From positions 496,001-560,000 of the forward strand of contig NZ_CP038498.1 in the NCBI RefSeq assembly GCF_012427845.1: a stretch of DNA of 64,000 bases, read 5' to 3'. This document shows, one piece after another, positions 47,257 to 56,073 of this stretch (position 1 is the stretch's first letter; each line of letters begins with the position of its first letter). The stretch comes from Pectobacterium punjabense. GTDB lineage: Bacteria > Pseudomonadota > Gammaproteobacteria > Enterobacterales > Enterobacteriaceae. The position numbers were made by a program, and so were the translations under genes. The notes beneath the pieces were generated by a model. The model was not told the origin of the DNA, did no database searches, and saw nothing but the letters and a program-made list of their open reading frames with translations.

Positions 47257-48252
47257 TTATTCCGTATTATCTGGGTTGATCTCAACCAGCTTTTCTATTC
47301 CGCGGTTCAGCGTTTTCAATTTCGGAATAAATACGGTTTTAATAATGTCATGTGTGACATCGCACGCTTCTTCAAAGAACGCGCTGTATTCATCACGGTG
47401 CCCGACAATATACAGCGAACGCTTAATATTCAGCTGTTCCGGCATATGCGTTAGCACCTCGCGGGAGTGTGCAACGGATTGCAGGAAACTGAGCGGGGTG
47501 GTTACCGCCCAACCGATACCTGCCGCCACCATCGAGGTTAAGGTATCCGCATTATCAAATTCGAGCATGTTTGGTACGCGGACATCGATGCGTCGGAGGT
47601 AACGCTCAATCTGCATCCCAATCTGCGAGTTCCGGTTAAAGCGCACCAGCGGCAGCGCGGTGGAAAGCTCGCGGATGTCCTCAACCGTTTTGATGCGCTT
47701 GCGGTAATCCGGTGGCGTGATAATGAAATAGCCTTCGGAAAACAGCTGATGACGCACTACGCTATCGCTGTCGATCAACGGGTCGCTGGTGACGATCATA
47801 TCCAGCTCGCGGCGCATTAACGCTTCACCCTGCTGCGGACTGAGCCCGGTACGAATCAGCAACTGCGATGAACTCTTCATCAAACTCTTGGTAAACACCG
47901 AACCACAGGTGATGGCAAACGAATCCACCAGGCCGATACGCAAGTCAGGTTTAATCCCTTTTCCCGCTTCCAACACCTGCGCCTTCAGGTTCGCAATCTC
48001 CTCCGTCAGGATTTCTCCACGGTTTTTCAACGCAATGCCGTAAGGCGTCAGGACAAAGGGGCGACGAGCCCGGTTTACCAATTTGACGCCGAAATCTTCT
48101 TCCAATAACCGGATCGTTTGCGAAATGGCAGAAGGCGTCAGGCCTAGCCGCGTGGCGGCTGCCGTCATGCTTCCTGCTTCCGCCATCGTCACAAAAACAT
48201 AGACGGCGTACATATCGATCGATTTATTGGCGGACACTGTGCGTTTAACCAT
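47257..48252 (-). CDS. LysR-family transcriptional regulator
   Basis: 331 residues from the ATG at 48252 (an ATG at 48273 is also in frame). N-terminal HTH: MTAAATRLGLTPSAISQTIRLLEEDFG (about 25-50). Effector domain follows from about 95, with RIGLVDSFAITCGSVF and IITPPDYRKR. It is transcribed towards aspA, but the ERIC and 376 bp lie between, so it is probably a separate unit. Target unknown. Confidence 0.85.
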   Translation of the reverse strand: MVKRTVSANKSIDMYAVYVFVTMAEAGSMTAAATRLGLTPSAISQTIRLLEEDFGVKLVNRARRPFVLTPYGIALKNRGEILTEEIANLKAQVLEAGKGIKPDLRIGLVDSFAITCGSVFTKSLMKSSSQLLIRTGLSPQQGEALMRRELDMIVTSDPLIDSDSVVRHQLFSEGYFIITPPDYRKRIKTVEDIRELSTALPLVRFNRNSQIGMQIERYLRRIDVRVPNMLEFDNADTLTSMVAAGIGWAVTTPLSFLQSVAHSREVLTHMPEQLNIKRSLYIVGHRDEYSAFFEEACDVTHDIIKTVFIPKLKTLNRGIEKLVEINPDNTE

Positions 48253-48589
48253 GTGAGTTTGCCTACGCTGCAAGGTGAATGTCGTCGAAATATGAAGCGT
48301 TAGTCTATCTCATCTCGCTGACTACGACCTCGCTAACTAATGTCAGAATAGTCGGCTAACTTCAGAAAAAATACAGGTTGCATCACTGATTAATTTTTTC
48401 TTATTTCTAGCTTTAGCGGATCTGAAGATGAAGCATGAAGAGAGCTTAAGCGCTGCCTGTAAGAGTGACTCAGCTATTTCCTCCCCGTCTTCAGGGCTGC
48501 CTCTTAGTCATATTTTTATGCAAACTGAGAGATGGTTTCGTGCGCTATAACATCGATATTTTTATGCTATCTCCGTAGCACGCGCCCGA

Positions 48590-48757
48590 CTCGGGACGGC
48601 TCAAACGCCGCTCGCCCCGAGACCCCAGGCTTTTGGCGGAAATTATGCCGCTTCGCGGTACCATCGGTATTCATGAGCACTAGTCGAGCCGCCAGTGACG
48701 CGTTCCCTACGCGGCACTGGCTTTCGCGGCATCCATGCCGCTCACTCGGTGCTCATG
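48590..48757. repeat. Nested palindromic GC-rich intergenic element
   Basis: In the 600-bp gap between the LysR gene and the next gene there are at least three nested or adjacent stems. CTCGGG (48590-48595) pairs with CCCGAG (48616-48621). CATGAGCAC (48672-48680) pairs with GTGCTCATG (48749-48757). Inside the latter, GCCAGTG (48691-48697) pairs with CACTGGC (48715-48721). ATGCCGC also recurs and has GCGGCAT partners. The rest of the gap (48253-48589 and 48758-48859) shows nothing else. Confidence 0.6.
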
Positions 48758-48859
48758 CCCACCGCTGCATAATTTTTTACGCCGGATAACGGCAAAACTC
48801 GTGATGAATCCCTGTATCTGTGTATAAGAAACAATATACAGGGATATAACGTATTGTTT

Positions 48860-49201
48860 TTACTGCGTAGTGAGACGCGAATCACCCACTGCCGTGACTG
48901 TGCGCACATGACGTTCCGCCTGTTCACACATTTCCAGCAGCGCTGGAATCAGGTGTGCGGTGGCGTTGAGGCAGGCGCCTAGCTGGTTGAGGCTTTCTTG
49001 CGGCAGTTCCACGTCATTTTGCAGTGTGTCGCCTAGGTAATGCAGGCCGTGGCACAGGCCTTCAACCGATTCGGCAGCAATCGCGCCGAGGTCGCAGAGC
49101 TGAACGTCATCTAACTGCGCGAAAGGCAGGCCAGCGATCAGATCGCGGAAAATGGTAATGGTGCTGTCTGCGGGTGTGGCGTGAGTGTCCGTCATGGTCA
49201 T
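48860..49201 (-). CDS. Small phage/satellite-type hypothetical protein (113 aa)
   Basis: From the ATG at 49201 (AAGGA upstream) the protein reads MTMTDTHATPADSTITIFRD. It is helical throughout, with LCDLGAIAAESVEGLCHGLHYLGDTL and LIPALLEMCEQAERHV. It resembles small hypothetical proteins found beside Ash-type genes in P4-like elements; no function is known. The frame is open to 49288, but those extra residues overlap the Ash-like repeat region and lack a start context. Confidence 0.6.
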   Translation of the reverse strand: MTMTDTHATPADSTITIFRDLIAGLPFAQLDDVQLCDLGAIAAESVEGLCHGLHYLGDTLQNDVELPQESLNQLGACLNATAHLIPALLEMCEQAERHVRTVTAVGDSRLTTQ

Positions 49202-49247
49202 TTTTTCCTTGAGATAATTAAGTCCGCCACCACACAAGGTTCCAAAC

Positions 49248-49609
49248 TTGGGGGGTGACACAGACAGGATTGGAACCCCGGCTCTCAAGAAGACCGGTCA
49301 ACCTTACGGTTGTCCTGCCTGCGTCACCGTAAAGAGTGTGCACGCAGCCCCTGAAAAAACAAAGCGTTTTTCAGTCTTGAGATGCTCGGGGTTCCAAGCC
49401 CGGCTACGGATGTTGCCGCAGCACAGAGACTGTATTCCAACGATGAAAAACGTGAAATAGGGTGGATGGATTTACAGTGGAATTACAACGGGTTTTGGAA
49501 TGAAGGTCGCAGAAACAGGCTTGAAAGCCTCCGCTGGCAAACCGCGATACACGGGGCGACCACAGGGGTGAGGCCTCCCTGCGGGAACCTCCCCCTGTGT
49601 TTCCCCTAA
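49248..49609 (+). pseudogene. Ash/Icd-like P4-phage remnant
   Basis: Two overlapping plus frames, 49248-49460 and 49382-49609, carry pieces typical of the Ash family region of P4-like satellites: IGTPALKKTGQPYGCPACVTVKS, and WNYNGFWNEGRRNRLESLRW. Neither frame is complete and neither has a good ribosome-binding site. GGAACCCCGG around 49274 is complementary to a CGGGGTTCC near 49388, as in the self-complementary segments of P4-type immunity RNA. Read as a decayed satellite-phage control region. Confidence 0.4.
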
Positions 49610-49679
49610 AATGAGGCGACTACGCTGCCTGTGGGGCGGAAAAGCGTTCTGTTTATCGAGCGGTATCTTATGGAACCAA

Positions 49680-50024
49680 TCAGCTCAACACATGATAGCG
49701 ATAGAGCATTTTCTCAAGGTCCTGTTTCATGCTGACGAAAAGCAGGATCTCTATGATTCCACTTTCTTCATCAACATCATACAAACAGCGAAAATCATCT
49801 TCTACTGAGAGACGTTCACGGAGCGAAATTCCCTTATCGGATAATATCGCGTTGTGCCTGTAGCGTGCAGGATCTTGAGAAATGGCCTGTATGGATGATG
49901 AGAACAACGATTCAGACCATGTAGCGGCCTGCGCAATGCCGATATAGTGAGATTTATAAGACTCAGCATCCTGCAAAGACCAGACAGCCGCAGGTGCGAC
50001 TTTAATGGTGTACGAACTGGCCAA
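49680..50024 (-). CDS. Type II toxin, ParE/RelE superfamily
   Basis: 114 residues. Family pattern: VAPAAVWSLQDAESYKSHY (helix 1), SISLRERLSVEDDFRCLYDV-like central strands (here GISLRERLSVEDDFRCLYDV), and an ending IIEILLFVSMKQDLEKML. The IEIL...F strand is the usual RelE/ParE C-terminal strand. Probably an mRNA interferase or gyrase poison; which cannot be decided. 13 bp downstream of its antitoxin gene. Confidence 0.78.
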   Translation of the reverse strand: MASSYTIKVAPAAVWSLQDAESYKSHYIGIAQAATWSESLFSSSIQAISQDPARYRHNAILSDKGISLRERLSVEDDFRCLYDVDEESGIIEILLFVSMKQDLEKMLYRYHVLS

Positions 50025-50037
50025 ATTGGCTCCTTAT

Positions 50038-50307
50038 TTACGTTCGTGCTTCACGTAATTTTTGTAGTGCTTCCTCGGCGGACATTCCCTGACCGTCTTT
50101 AATTTCTTTTTTGGCTGTCATCACCAGTTTCAAAAGTGCGTTAGATTGCCTTTCTCTTTCTCTCTCGATCAACTCTGCCTCGCGCTCTGCTGCCGTCTGC
50201 ACGAAAAGTTCTGCGGAGCCGTTCTTCGTTATATAAACGCCCCCCTGGAACAGTTCAGGGTTGCCAAGGCCTTCACGGGCCGACTTCTGAGACATTGTGG
50301 TTTTCAT
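50038..50307 (-). CDS. Antitoxin of the ParE/RelE-type pair
   Basis: 89 residues. The N-terminal part NPELFQGGVYITKNGSAELFVQTAAERE resembles the Phd/YefM DNA-binding half (xPVxITKNG...L). A Glu/Arg-rich helix and IKDGQGMSAEEALQKLREAR form the toxin-binding tail. It precedes the toxin gene by 13 bp, the standard order, and would autoregulate the pair. Confidence 0.75.
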   Translation of the reverse strand: MKTTMSQKSAREGLGNPELFQGGVYITKNGSAELFVQTAAEREAELIERERERQSNALLKLVMTAKKEIKDGQGMSAEEALQKLREART

Positions 50308-50469
50308 ATCATCTTCCTTAATTAAAACAATTGCTTATGTTGAATATGGCTATAAGCGGTAGACTTCTGCTATGTGACAATAGCGAGTAATTTTCATCTT
50401 GCTGTTGCCTTGAGAATAACAGAGTAATGATATCGTAGCCTACACGTAAGGTATAAATTTATGATGAAT

Positions 50470-52047
50470 TTATACCCGCTTCAACCCCTCCCAGCTCAGC
50501 CCAAAACGCGCCAGATATTTACGCAGTCGGTCAGCGTCGTTGGGCTTCTGTTTTTGCTGGCGTGAGACGGCGAACAGCTGGCGACCGGCTTCGGAGAGCG
50601 AATTGGTGGTACGACAGACGTTGAGCACGGTTTCAAGCTGGCGCTGTTCAAACAGATCGATGTTGGCGAGTTCTGGCGGTAGCGCGGTTGCTGGCGCATC
50701 ACTTCGCCAACTGGCTTGCAGGCGAGCAACTTCTTCCTCGACCAGTGCAACGGTGATACGCCCTTGTTCCGCCAGCGTCGCCATGCGGGCGATGGAAGAG
50801 CCGAGTTCGCGGAAGTTGCCGCGCCACGCGGCCAGCGATGAGCAGGCAAAGGTGAGGTAGCGTTGTCGAGCGTCTTTATCGAAGCGGATCTGTGTTTGGT
50901 GATCGCGTGCGAAGCGCTGGAGTTCGTAGTCAATGTTCGGTTCTATATCTTCCCGACGTTCCGCCAAGCCCGGCAAGGGAAAGGTCCACATATTGATACG
51001 GGCGTAGAGATCTTCACGAAATTTACCCTGTGCAATCCACTCGTGCAGGTTGCGGTGCGTACCGGCAATCAGTTGGAAATCGCTGCTGACTTCTTTATCC
51101 GAACCAAACGGTAAAAAGCGTTTTTCTTCAATGGCCTTGAGCAGCATCGCCTGTTCATCCAGCCCGAGTTCGGCGATTTCATCCAAAAACAGCATCCCGC
51201 CGTCCGCTTCACGTAGGAGCCCCGTTCTTGCTTGTAACGCACCGGTAAACGCGCCTTTCACATGACCGAACAGTGTCGACATCGCATTATCGCCGCGCAG
51301 CGTGGCACAGTTAACCGCAACAAACCTACCGCTGACCAGATGGCGAGATTGACGTAACTGATAGATGCGTTGGGCCAGAAAGGATTTCCCCGCGCCCGTC
51401 GGCCCAGTCAGCAGCATCGGCGCGGTAGAGCGTAGTGCGACGCGTTCAATCTGGTCGATCAGCGCGTTGAACGTGTTGTTGCGCGTTTCGATGCCTGATT
51501 TCAGGAACGAGACGGAGCGCTCCTGCTCATGCTGGAAGCGGCTGGTGAGGGTCGCGTAGCGGCTGAGATCCAGATCGATAACGGCATAGATGCCCTGCGG
51601 TGCCGGACGATCCGCTTTCTCCCCCGGCGCGGTTTGCAGCAGCTTGGCGGGCAGATAGCGGGCTTCGGTCAGCAGGAACCAGCAAATCTGTACGACGTGG
51701 GTGCCGGTGGTGATGTGAACGAAATACTCTTCGTTCTCGGTATCGAACGGGTAGCGGCTCGCAAAGTCCAGAAAGGCGCTGTAGACCTCTTCCAGATTCC
51801 ACGGATCGTTTAACTCAACGGTCTGAAGCGTGACCTGCGTGGCGGGTGATACCACAGCGATATCCTCTGCCACCTGTTGTGCCATTCCCTCGTTGCGCGA
51901 TTGATGCAGCAGTTCCAGACGGTCGACCGGAAAATCGGGCTGCTGACACAGGCCGACGGTAGGCCGCCATTTCGTCCAGCGATTCTCCCGTTTACCCCGC
52001 CTATCCAGCTTGGTTCCCAGAACACCAATGACGACACGACGCTTCAT
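50470..52047 (-). CDS. rtcR: Sigma54-dependent activator RtcR
   Basis: 525 residues. Residues 1-180 form the RtcR CARF-like sensor domain (VVIGVLGTKLDRRGK, and HITTGTHVVQICWFLLTE). The AAA+ domain has Walker A GPTGAGKS (215-222), the sigma54-contacting GAFTGA loop in FGHVKGAFTGAL, and a C-terminal HTH. Such sensors bind products of RNA damage and activate the divergent rtc operon. The gene lies back-to-back with rtcB, and a -24/-12 promoter is in the gap. Confidence 0.95.
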   Translation of the reverse strand: MKRRVVIGVLGTKLDRRGKRENRWTKWRPTVGLCQQPDFPVDRLELLHQSRNEGMAQQVAEDIAVVSPATQVTLQTVELNDPWNLEEVYSAFLDFASRYPFDTENEEYFVHITTGTHVVQICWFLLTEARYLPAKLLQTAPGEKADRPAPQGIYAVIDLDLSRYATLTSRFQHEQERSVSFLKSGIETRNNTFNALIDQIERVALRSTAPMLLTGPTGAGKSFLAQRIYQLRQSRHLVSGRFVAVNCATLRGDNAMSTLFGHVKGAFTGALQARTGLLREADGGMLFLDEIAELGLDEQAMLLKAIEEKRFLPFGSDKEVSSDFQLIAGTHRNLHEWIAQGKFREDLYARINMWTFPLPGLAERREDIEPNIDYELQRFARDHQTQIRFDKDARQRYLTFACSSLAAWRGNFRELGSSIARMATLAEQGRITVALVEEEVARLQASWRSDAPATALPPELANIDLFEQRQLETVLNVCRTTNSLSEAGRQLFAVSRQQKQKPNDADRLRKYLARFGLSWEGLKRV

Positions 52048-52182
52048 GTTATACCTTTATATAAATTATTATCCTATAGGATAAATTTACCGGTTCTTTT
52101 GTGTTGTTGCTAGTTTTCATGATTTATTTTTTAATCATTAATTATCAATTGGTTATATTTTTATTTTGTCTTTTTCAGAAAA

Positions 52183-52199
52183 CTGGCACGCCTTTGGCA
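52183..52199 (+). promoter_or_regulatory. Sigma54 promoter of rtcB
   Basis: TGGCACG (52184-52190) followed by TGGC (52194-52197... ending GGCA 52199) puts the GG and GC pairs 12 bp apart, as required for a -24/-12 promoter. It lies 40 bp before the rtcB ATG and opposite rtcR, the sigma54 activator. Confidence 0.85.
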
Positions 52200-52238
52200 A
52201 TATCTATAGCGAATAATGACAAACAAAGAGAAGAAAAA

Positions 52239-53474
52239 ATGGAAGAGATGAAAACGCAGGATTACGACATGATGTCACCCGTGAATAGCGCACCGGTAAA
52301 AATGTGGACACAGGGCGTGCCTGTGGAACCGGAAGCTCGCGATCAACTGCTGAATACGGCCAAAATGCCGTTCATTTTTAAACATCTGGCGGTGATGCCG
52401 GATGTGCATCTGGGAAAAGGATCGACGATTGGTAGCGTGATCCCGACGCGTGGCGCGATTATCCCGGCGGCGGTCGGCGTAGATATCGGTTGTGGGATGA
52501 TCGCGGTACGTACGTCACTGGTTGCCAGCGACCTGCCGGATAACCTGCTGGGGCTGCGTAGCGCGATTGAACAGGCGGTGCCGCACGGGCGTAGCGTCAC
52601 GCGTTCCAAACGTGATGTCGGTTCCTGGCAGAACCCGCCGCAGACGGTGGATACACACTGGTCGCTGTTGGAACCGCGTTTTAAGCGTTTGACGGATAAA
52701 TATCCGCAGTTGCTGAAAACCAACAACTATCAGCATCTGGGAACGTTAGGAACGGGTAACCACTTTATTGAAATCTGTCTGGATGAAGTGGATCGCGTGT
52801 GGGTGATGTTGCACAGCGGGTCGCGTGGTGTAGGGAACGCGATAGGGTCGTTGTTCATCAAGCTGGCACAGGAAGATATGCAGCAGCACATTGCGAATCT
52901 GCCGGACCGTAATCTGGCGTATTTCGAGGAAGGAAGCCTGCACTTTGATGATTACATCGAAGCGGTTGAATGGGCACAGGATTTTGCGCGTCATAACCGT
53001 GAAGTGATGATGTCGCATACGCTGGCGGCGTTGTCCCGTATTGTGACGAAGCCGTTTACCACTCAGCAGGAAGGCGTGAACTGCCACCATAACTACGTGC
53101 AGCGCGAAACGCACTTTGGTGAATCGGTGCTGATCACCCGTAAAGGGGCGGTGTCGGCGCAGAAAGGTCAGATGGGGATCATTCCGGGGTCGATGGGGGC
53201 GAAGAGCTTCATTGTGCGCGGATTGGGGAACGAAGAGAGCTTCTGTTCCTGTAGCCACGGTGCGGGAAGAACGATGAGCCGTACCGCCGCGAAAAAACGT
53301 TTTACCGTGCAAGATCAGATCCGCGCGACCGCACACGTTGAGTGCAGAAAAGACAGCGACGTTATCGATGAAATCCCGATGGCGTACAAAGATATCGATA
53401 AGGTGATGGCGGCGCAGTCATCGCTGGTGGAAATTGTGCACACGCTGCGTCAGGTGGTGTGCGTGAAAGGATAA
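52239..53474 (+). CDS. rtcB: RNA ligase RtcB
   Basis: GTP/Mn-dependent 3'-phosphate RNA ligase that rejoins cleaved RNAs. The ATG at 52239 gives 411 residues (E. coli 408). Active-site residues: Cys in GVDIGCGM, GTGNHFIE, HSGSRG, NCHHNYV, and the guanylylated His in CSCSHGAGR. The frame is open to 52101, but that would place the start upstream of the sigma54 promoter. No rtcA gene follows; instead a nucleotidyltransferase gene lies 4 bp downstream. Confidence 0.97.
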   Translation: MEEMKTQDYDMMSPVNSAPVKMWTQGVPVEPEARDQLLNTAKMPFIFKHLAVMPDVHLGKGSTIGSVIPTRGAIIPAAVGVDIGCGMIAVRTSLVASDLPDNLLGLRSAIEQAVPHGRSVTRSKRDVGSWQNPPQTVDTHWSLLEPRFKRLTDKYPQLLKTNNYQHLGTLGTGNHFIEICLDEVDRVWVMLHSGSRGVGNAIGSLFIKLAQEDMQQHIANLPDRNLAYFEEGSLHFDDYIEAVEWAQDFARHNREVMMSHTLAALSRIVTKPFTTQQEGVNCHHNYVQRETHFGESVLITRKGAVSAQKGQMGIIPGSMGAKSFIVRGLGNEESFCSCSHGAGRTMSRTAAKKRFTVQDQIRATAHVECRKDSDVIDEIPMAYKDIDKVMAAQSSLVEIVHTLRQVVCVKG

Positions 53475-53478
53475 GATC

Positions 53479-54270
53479 ATGATGGAAAAGGATTATCGCG
53501 TCGATGCGGCTATGCGGACGCGGATAAAATTAGTCTTACAGGATGTGGAAGAACGTTATCAGGTGAAGGTGCTGTATGCCTGTGAGTCGGGGAGCCGTGG
53601 CTGGGGATTTGCCTCCCCAGATAGCGACTACGACGTGCGCTTTCTCTACGTGCATCGGCCGGAGTGGTATTTACGTGTCGAAGCACAGCGCGATGTGATA
53701 GAGCTGCCTATCGATGATGAGCTGGACGTCTGCGGTTGGGAATGGCGTAAAGCACTTGGTCTGCTCAAACGGGCTAACCCGACGCTGATCGAATGGCTGG
53801 ATTCGCCCGTAGTCTATCAGGAAGATCGGGATGCTACGGCTGAACTGCGGGCGGCGGTGCCGACGTGGTTCTCGCCATCCAAGGCTCGCTGGCACTATCT
53901 GTCGATGGCGCGTAAAAACTTTCGCGGTTATTTGCAAGACGAGACGGTACGCCTCAAAAAATATTTCTATGTGCTACGCCCACTGCTGGCGGTGCGCTGG
54001 ATAGAAGCGGGTAAAGGCATGCCGCCGATGCGCTTTTCGCAGTTGCTTGCGGGAACGGTAAACGATCCGCGCCTGTTGGCTGAAGTTCATCAACTGTTGG
54101 AGATAAAGCAACGGTCAGGTGAGGCGGAATACGGCCCTCGACGGGAAGTGATCCACGCGTTTATCACGCAGATGCTGAACGATGCCGATAGCCTCGTGGT
54201 ATTGCCAGACAGTAAGTCCGATGACGACACGATGCTGGATGCGCTGCTGTACCGGACGGTGATGGCGTAA
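53479..54270 (+). CDS. Predicted nucleotidyltransferase of the RNA-repair operon (RlaP-like)
   Basis: 263 residues. DNA polymerase beta-type core: ACESGSRGWGFASPDSDYDVRFLY (GS motif and two Asp) and a third acidic residue in ELDVCGWEW. PF10127/RlaP-type proteins are found next to RNA ligases and are predicted to modify or restore RNA ends; the activity is not established. It follows rtcB after 4 bp with AAGGA at the junction, so it belongs to the rtcR-controlled operon. Confidence 0.85.
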   Translation: MMEKDYRVDAAMRTRIKLVLQDVEERYQVKVLYACESGSRGWGFASPDSDYDVRFLYVHRPEWYLRVEAQRDVIELPIDDELDVCGWEWRKALGLLKRANPTLIEWLDSPVVYQEDRDATAELRAAVPTWFSPSKARWHYLSMARKNFRGYLQDETVRLKKYFYVLRPLLAVRWIEAGKGMPPMRFSQLLAGTVNDPRLLAEVHQLLEIKQRSGEAEYGPRREVIHAFITQMLNDADSLVVLPDSKSDDDTMLDALLYRTVMA

Positions 54271-54315
54271 TTGGCTATGTTCCTGCCGTCAGAGAAAAGA
54301 TATTAAGGATAAAAA

Positions 54316-55917
54316 ATGAAAACATGGTTAGCCCGTTTATTGGGTAAGGGAAATGCCCCTGTTTTTCCGGTGACGTGGGAACGCACGCGGCCATCGATTT
54401 ATGACTGGCTTGCACCTTATGTGGATTCTGGAGAGATTTTGCCGGATAGCGCACAGACATTACCGGATGAGTTACCCGTGAAAAAGGGCGAGATCCGTTG
54501 GTCGGCGGGGGCACTTGATGGCGCGATGGGGCACCATTTTAGGTCATCAGGTGATGCGTCATCCGCAGAAACGATTGTTAAGGCGCTTGAAGCGGTACTG
54601 GCTCGGCCTGAACACGAGAATATGGCGCGGCTTTATCACCTGCTACAGGGTGACTCACCGCTGGATTACATTGATGCGTTATTGGAAATAATAGCGGAAG
54701 ATCAGCGTGTTCCCGCTGAAGCATTATGCCGACTGGTTGAATGGCTGGCGATGAAAAGCCCCGATCGGAATGTCGTAAAATTTGCGATGGCTCTGCTGGC
54801 CTTTTTCCCTACGCAGAACAGTGTGCAAATATTGAAAGTCCTGGGCGCTCATGATGAATTGACGCTCTATGCGATTGTGGCACTCGGCGCGATTCTGGAC
54901 GGTGATGAATATGAGCGTGAGAGTCTGGCTTTAGCGAAACGTGTGGGTGGCTGGGGACGTGTTCAACTGATTGAGCGTTTACCAGAAACCGTAGCCAAAG
55001 CGACGCGTGACTGGTTATTACGTGAAGGTTATGTCAATGCGGTGATGTATGAGTATACGGCGTGGCATTGTGCGACAAAGGGGTTACTGGTTGACGCGCT
55101 TAAACAAGAAAACGATGCGCCATTATTGTTGGGGGCTGGGGAAATTCTACAGGCGTTAATCAATGGTGGACCCGCTCAGGATATGCAGGACTATCCTGAT
55201 GGCGCAGAAGCTTGCCAGCGATATCTTGAGCAAATGCAGGCAAGCTTTCAGCGTGATATTCGCCACTATCTGGCGATAAGCGATATCTGCCGTTTTGCTT
55301 CTGAGCAGCAAAGTGAAGAGGGGGGTTGGGAATCGGCACAGTGCAGTGAACTCATTGATCGAACAACGCGGTTACTGGACCGGCCAGAATGGGAGAGCAT
55401 TATTGCCGATTGTCTTGAGGGGGAGGATAAGTACCACTTTAATCTTGCGCTTTCAGCCAGCCGTTTACGCCATAGCGATCCCTGGATGTTTATTTATGCC
55501 AGACAGCGTGATAACCCTCAGGACGATAACTGGTATCAGCTGATGCAGACGGATAATCCTGACTATGTTGCCAATGTTGTTACGTTGGCGGAACAACAGT
55601 TGGATTTACAAAGCATTGCTTCAGGGCCAGACAACTGCATGGGAATGGGACCTGAATATCGGCAGCATCACGCATTGGACTTTGTGCTTCAGGACTTGAA
55701 ACGATTTCCGGGGATGGGATGGTCATTACTCGAGGTTGGTTTACAAAGCCCAGTGGTCCGTAATCGTCACATGGCGATTAATGCGCTGGAAGTTTGGCCT
55801 ACGTGGGATGACGCGATTGCGCAGCGTATTGTTGAATGCTTGCGTCAAGAGCCTGATGAGCAGGTACGAGAACGCCTAAGCGCCCTCGCAACCGTATTTG
55901 AGGCAATGAAGGGCTAA
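54316..55917 (+). CDS. Hypothetical HEAT-like helical protein (533 aa)
   Basis: No firm family. The N-terminal MKTWLARLLGKGNAPVFP is not a signal peptide. Residues 100-250 and 420-530 contain paired helices of HEAT-like spacing, for example NVVKFAMALLAFFPTQNSVQIL and SPVVRNRHMAINALEVWPTWDDA. AAGGA precedes the ATG. It is 45 bp after the RlaP-type gene, so it may be the third gene of the RNA-repair operon, though this could be read-through only. Confidence 0.7.
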   Translation: MKTWLARLLGKGNAPVFPVTWERTRPSIYDWLAPYVDSGEILPDSAQTLPDELPVKKGEIRWSAGALDGAMGHHFRSSGDASSAETIVKALEAVLARPEHENMARLYHLLQGDSPLDYIDALLEIIAEDQRVPAEALCRLVEWLAMKSPDRNVVKFAMALLAFFPTQNSVQILKVLGAHDELTLYAIVALGAILDGDEYERESLALAKRVGGWGRVQLIERLPETVAKATRDWLLREGYVNAVMYEYTAWHCATKGLLVDALKQENDAPLLLGAGEILQALINGGPAQDMQDYPDGAEACQRYLEQMQASFQRDIRHYLAISDICRFASEQQSEEGGWESAQCSELIDRTTRLLDRPEWESIIADCLEGEDKYHFNLALSASRLRHSDPWMFIYARQRDNPQDDNWYQLMQTDNPDYVANVVTLAEQQLDLQSIASGPDNCMGMGPEYRQHHALDFVLQDLKRFPGMGWSLLEVGLQSPVVRNRHMAINALEVWPTWDDAIAQRIVECLRQEPDEQVRERLSALATVFEAMKG

Positions 55918-55940
55918 GAGGATCTGCCCGTGTTGATGTT

Positions 55941-56040
55941 ACCCCGCCCCAAAAAGATATGCTCACGGTGGTACGCCATTTGTGACAGGTCGAGTGGGTA
56001 GGCGTCTGGCAGGTGAATTTGCTTGCATTTGTATTGGGCA
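55941..56040 (-). repeat. Duplicated 3' end of the HNH endonuclease gene (copy 1)
   Basis: About 100 bp here match 57196-57296, the last codons and downstream end of the HNH gene, with a few substitutions (near-identity from the run CCCCAAAAAGATATGCTCAC onward). It encodes HLPDAYPLDLSQMAYHREH-like residues on the minus strand but reads past the original stop. The two copies flank the S66 peptidase gene as direct repeats. Confidence 0.9.
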
Positions 56041-56073
56041 ACGTCGTTGCTATGGCGATGCCCATCTTTTCAT

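Noticed and set aside
52101..52238. N-terminal extension of rtcB
   Set aside because: It would start upstream of the sigma54 promoter and encodes hydrophobic residues absent from RtcB.
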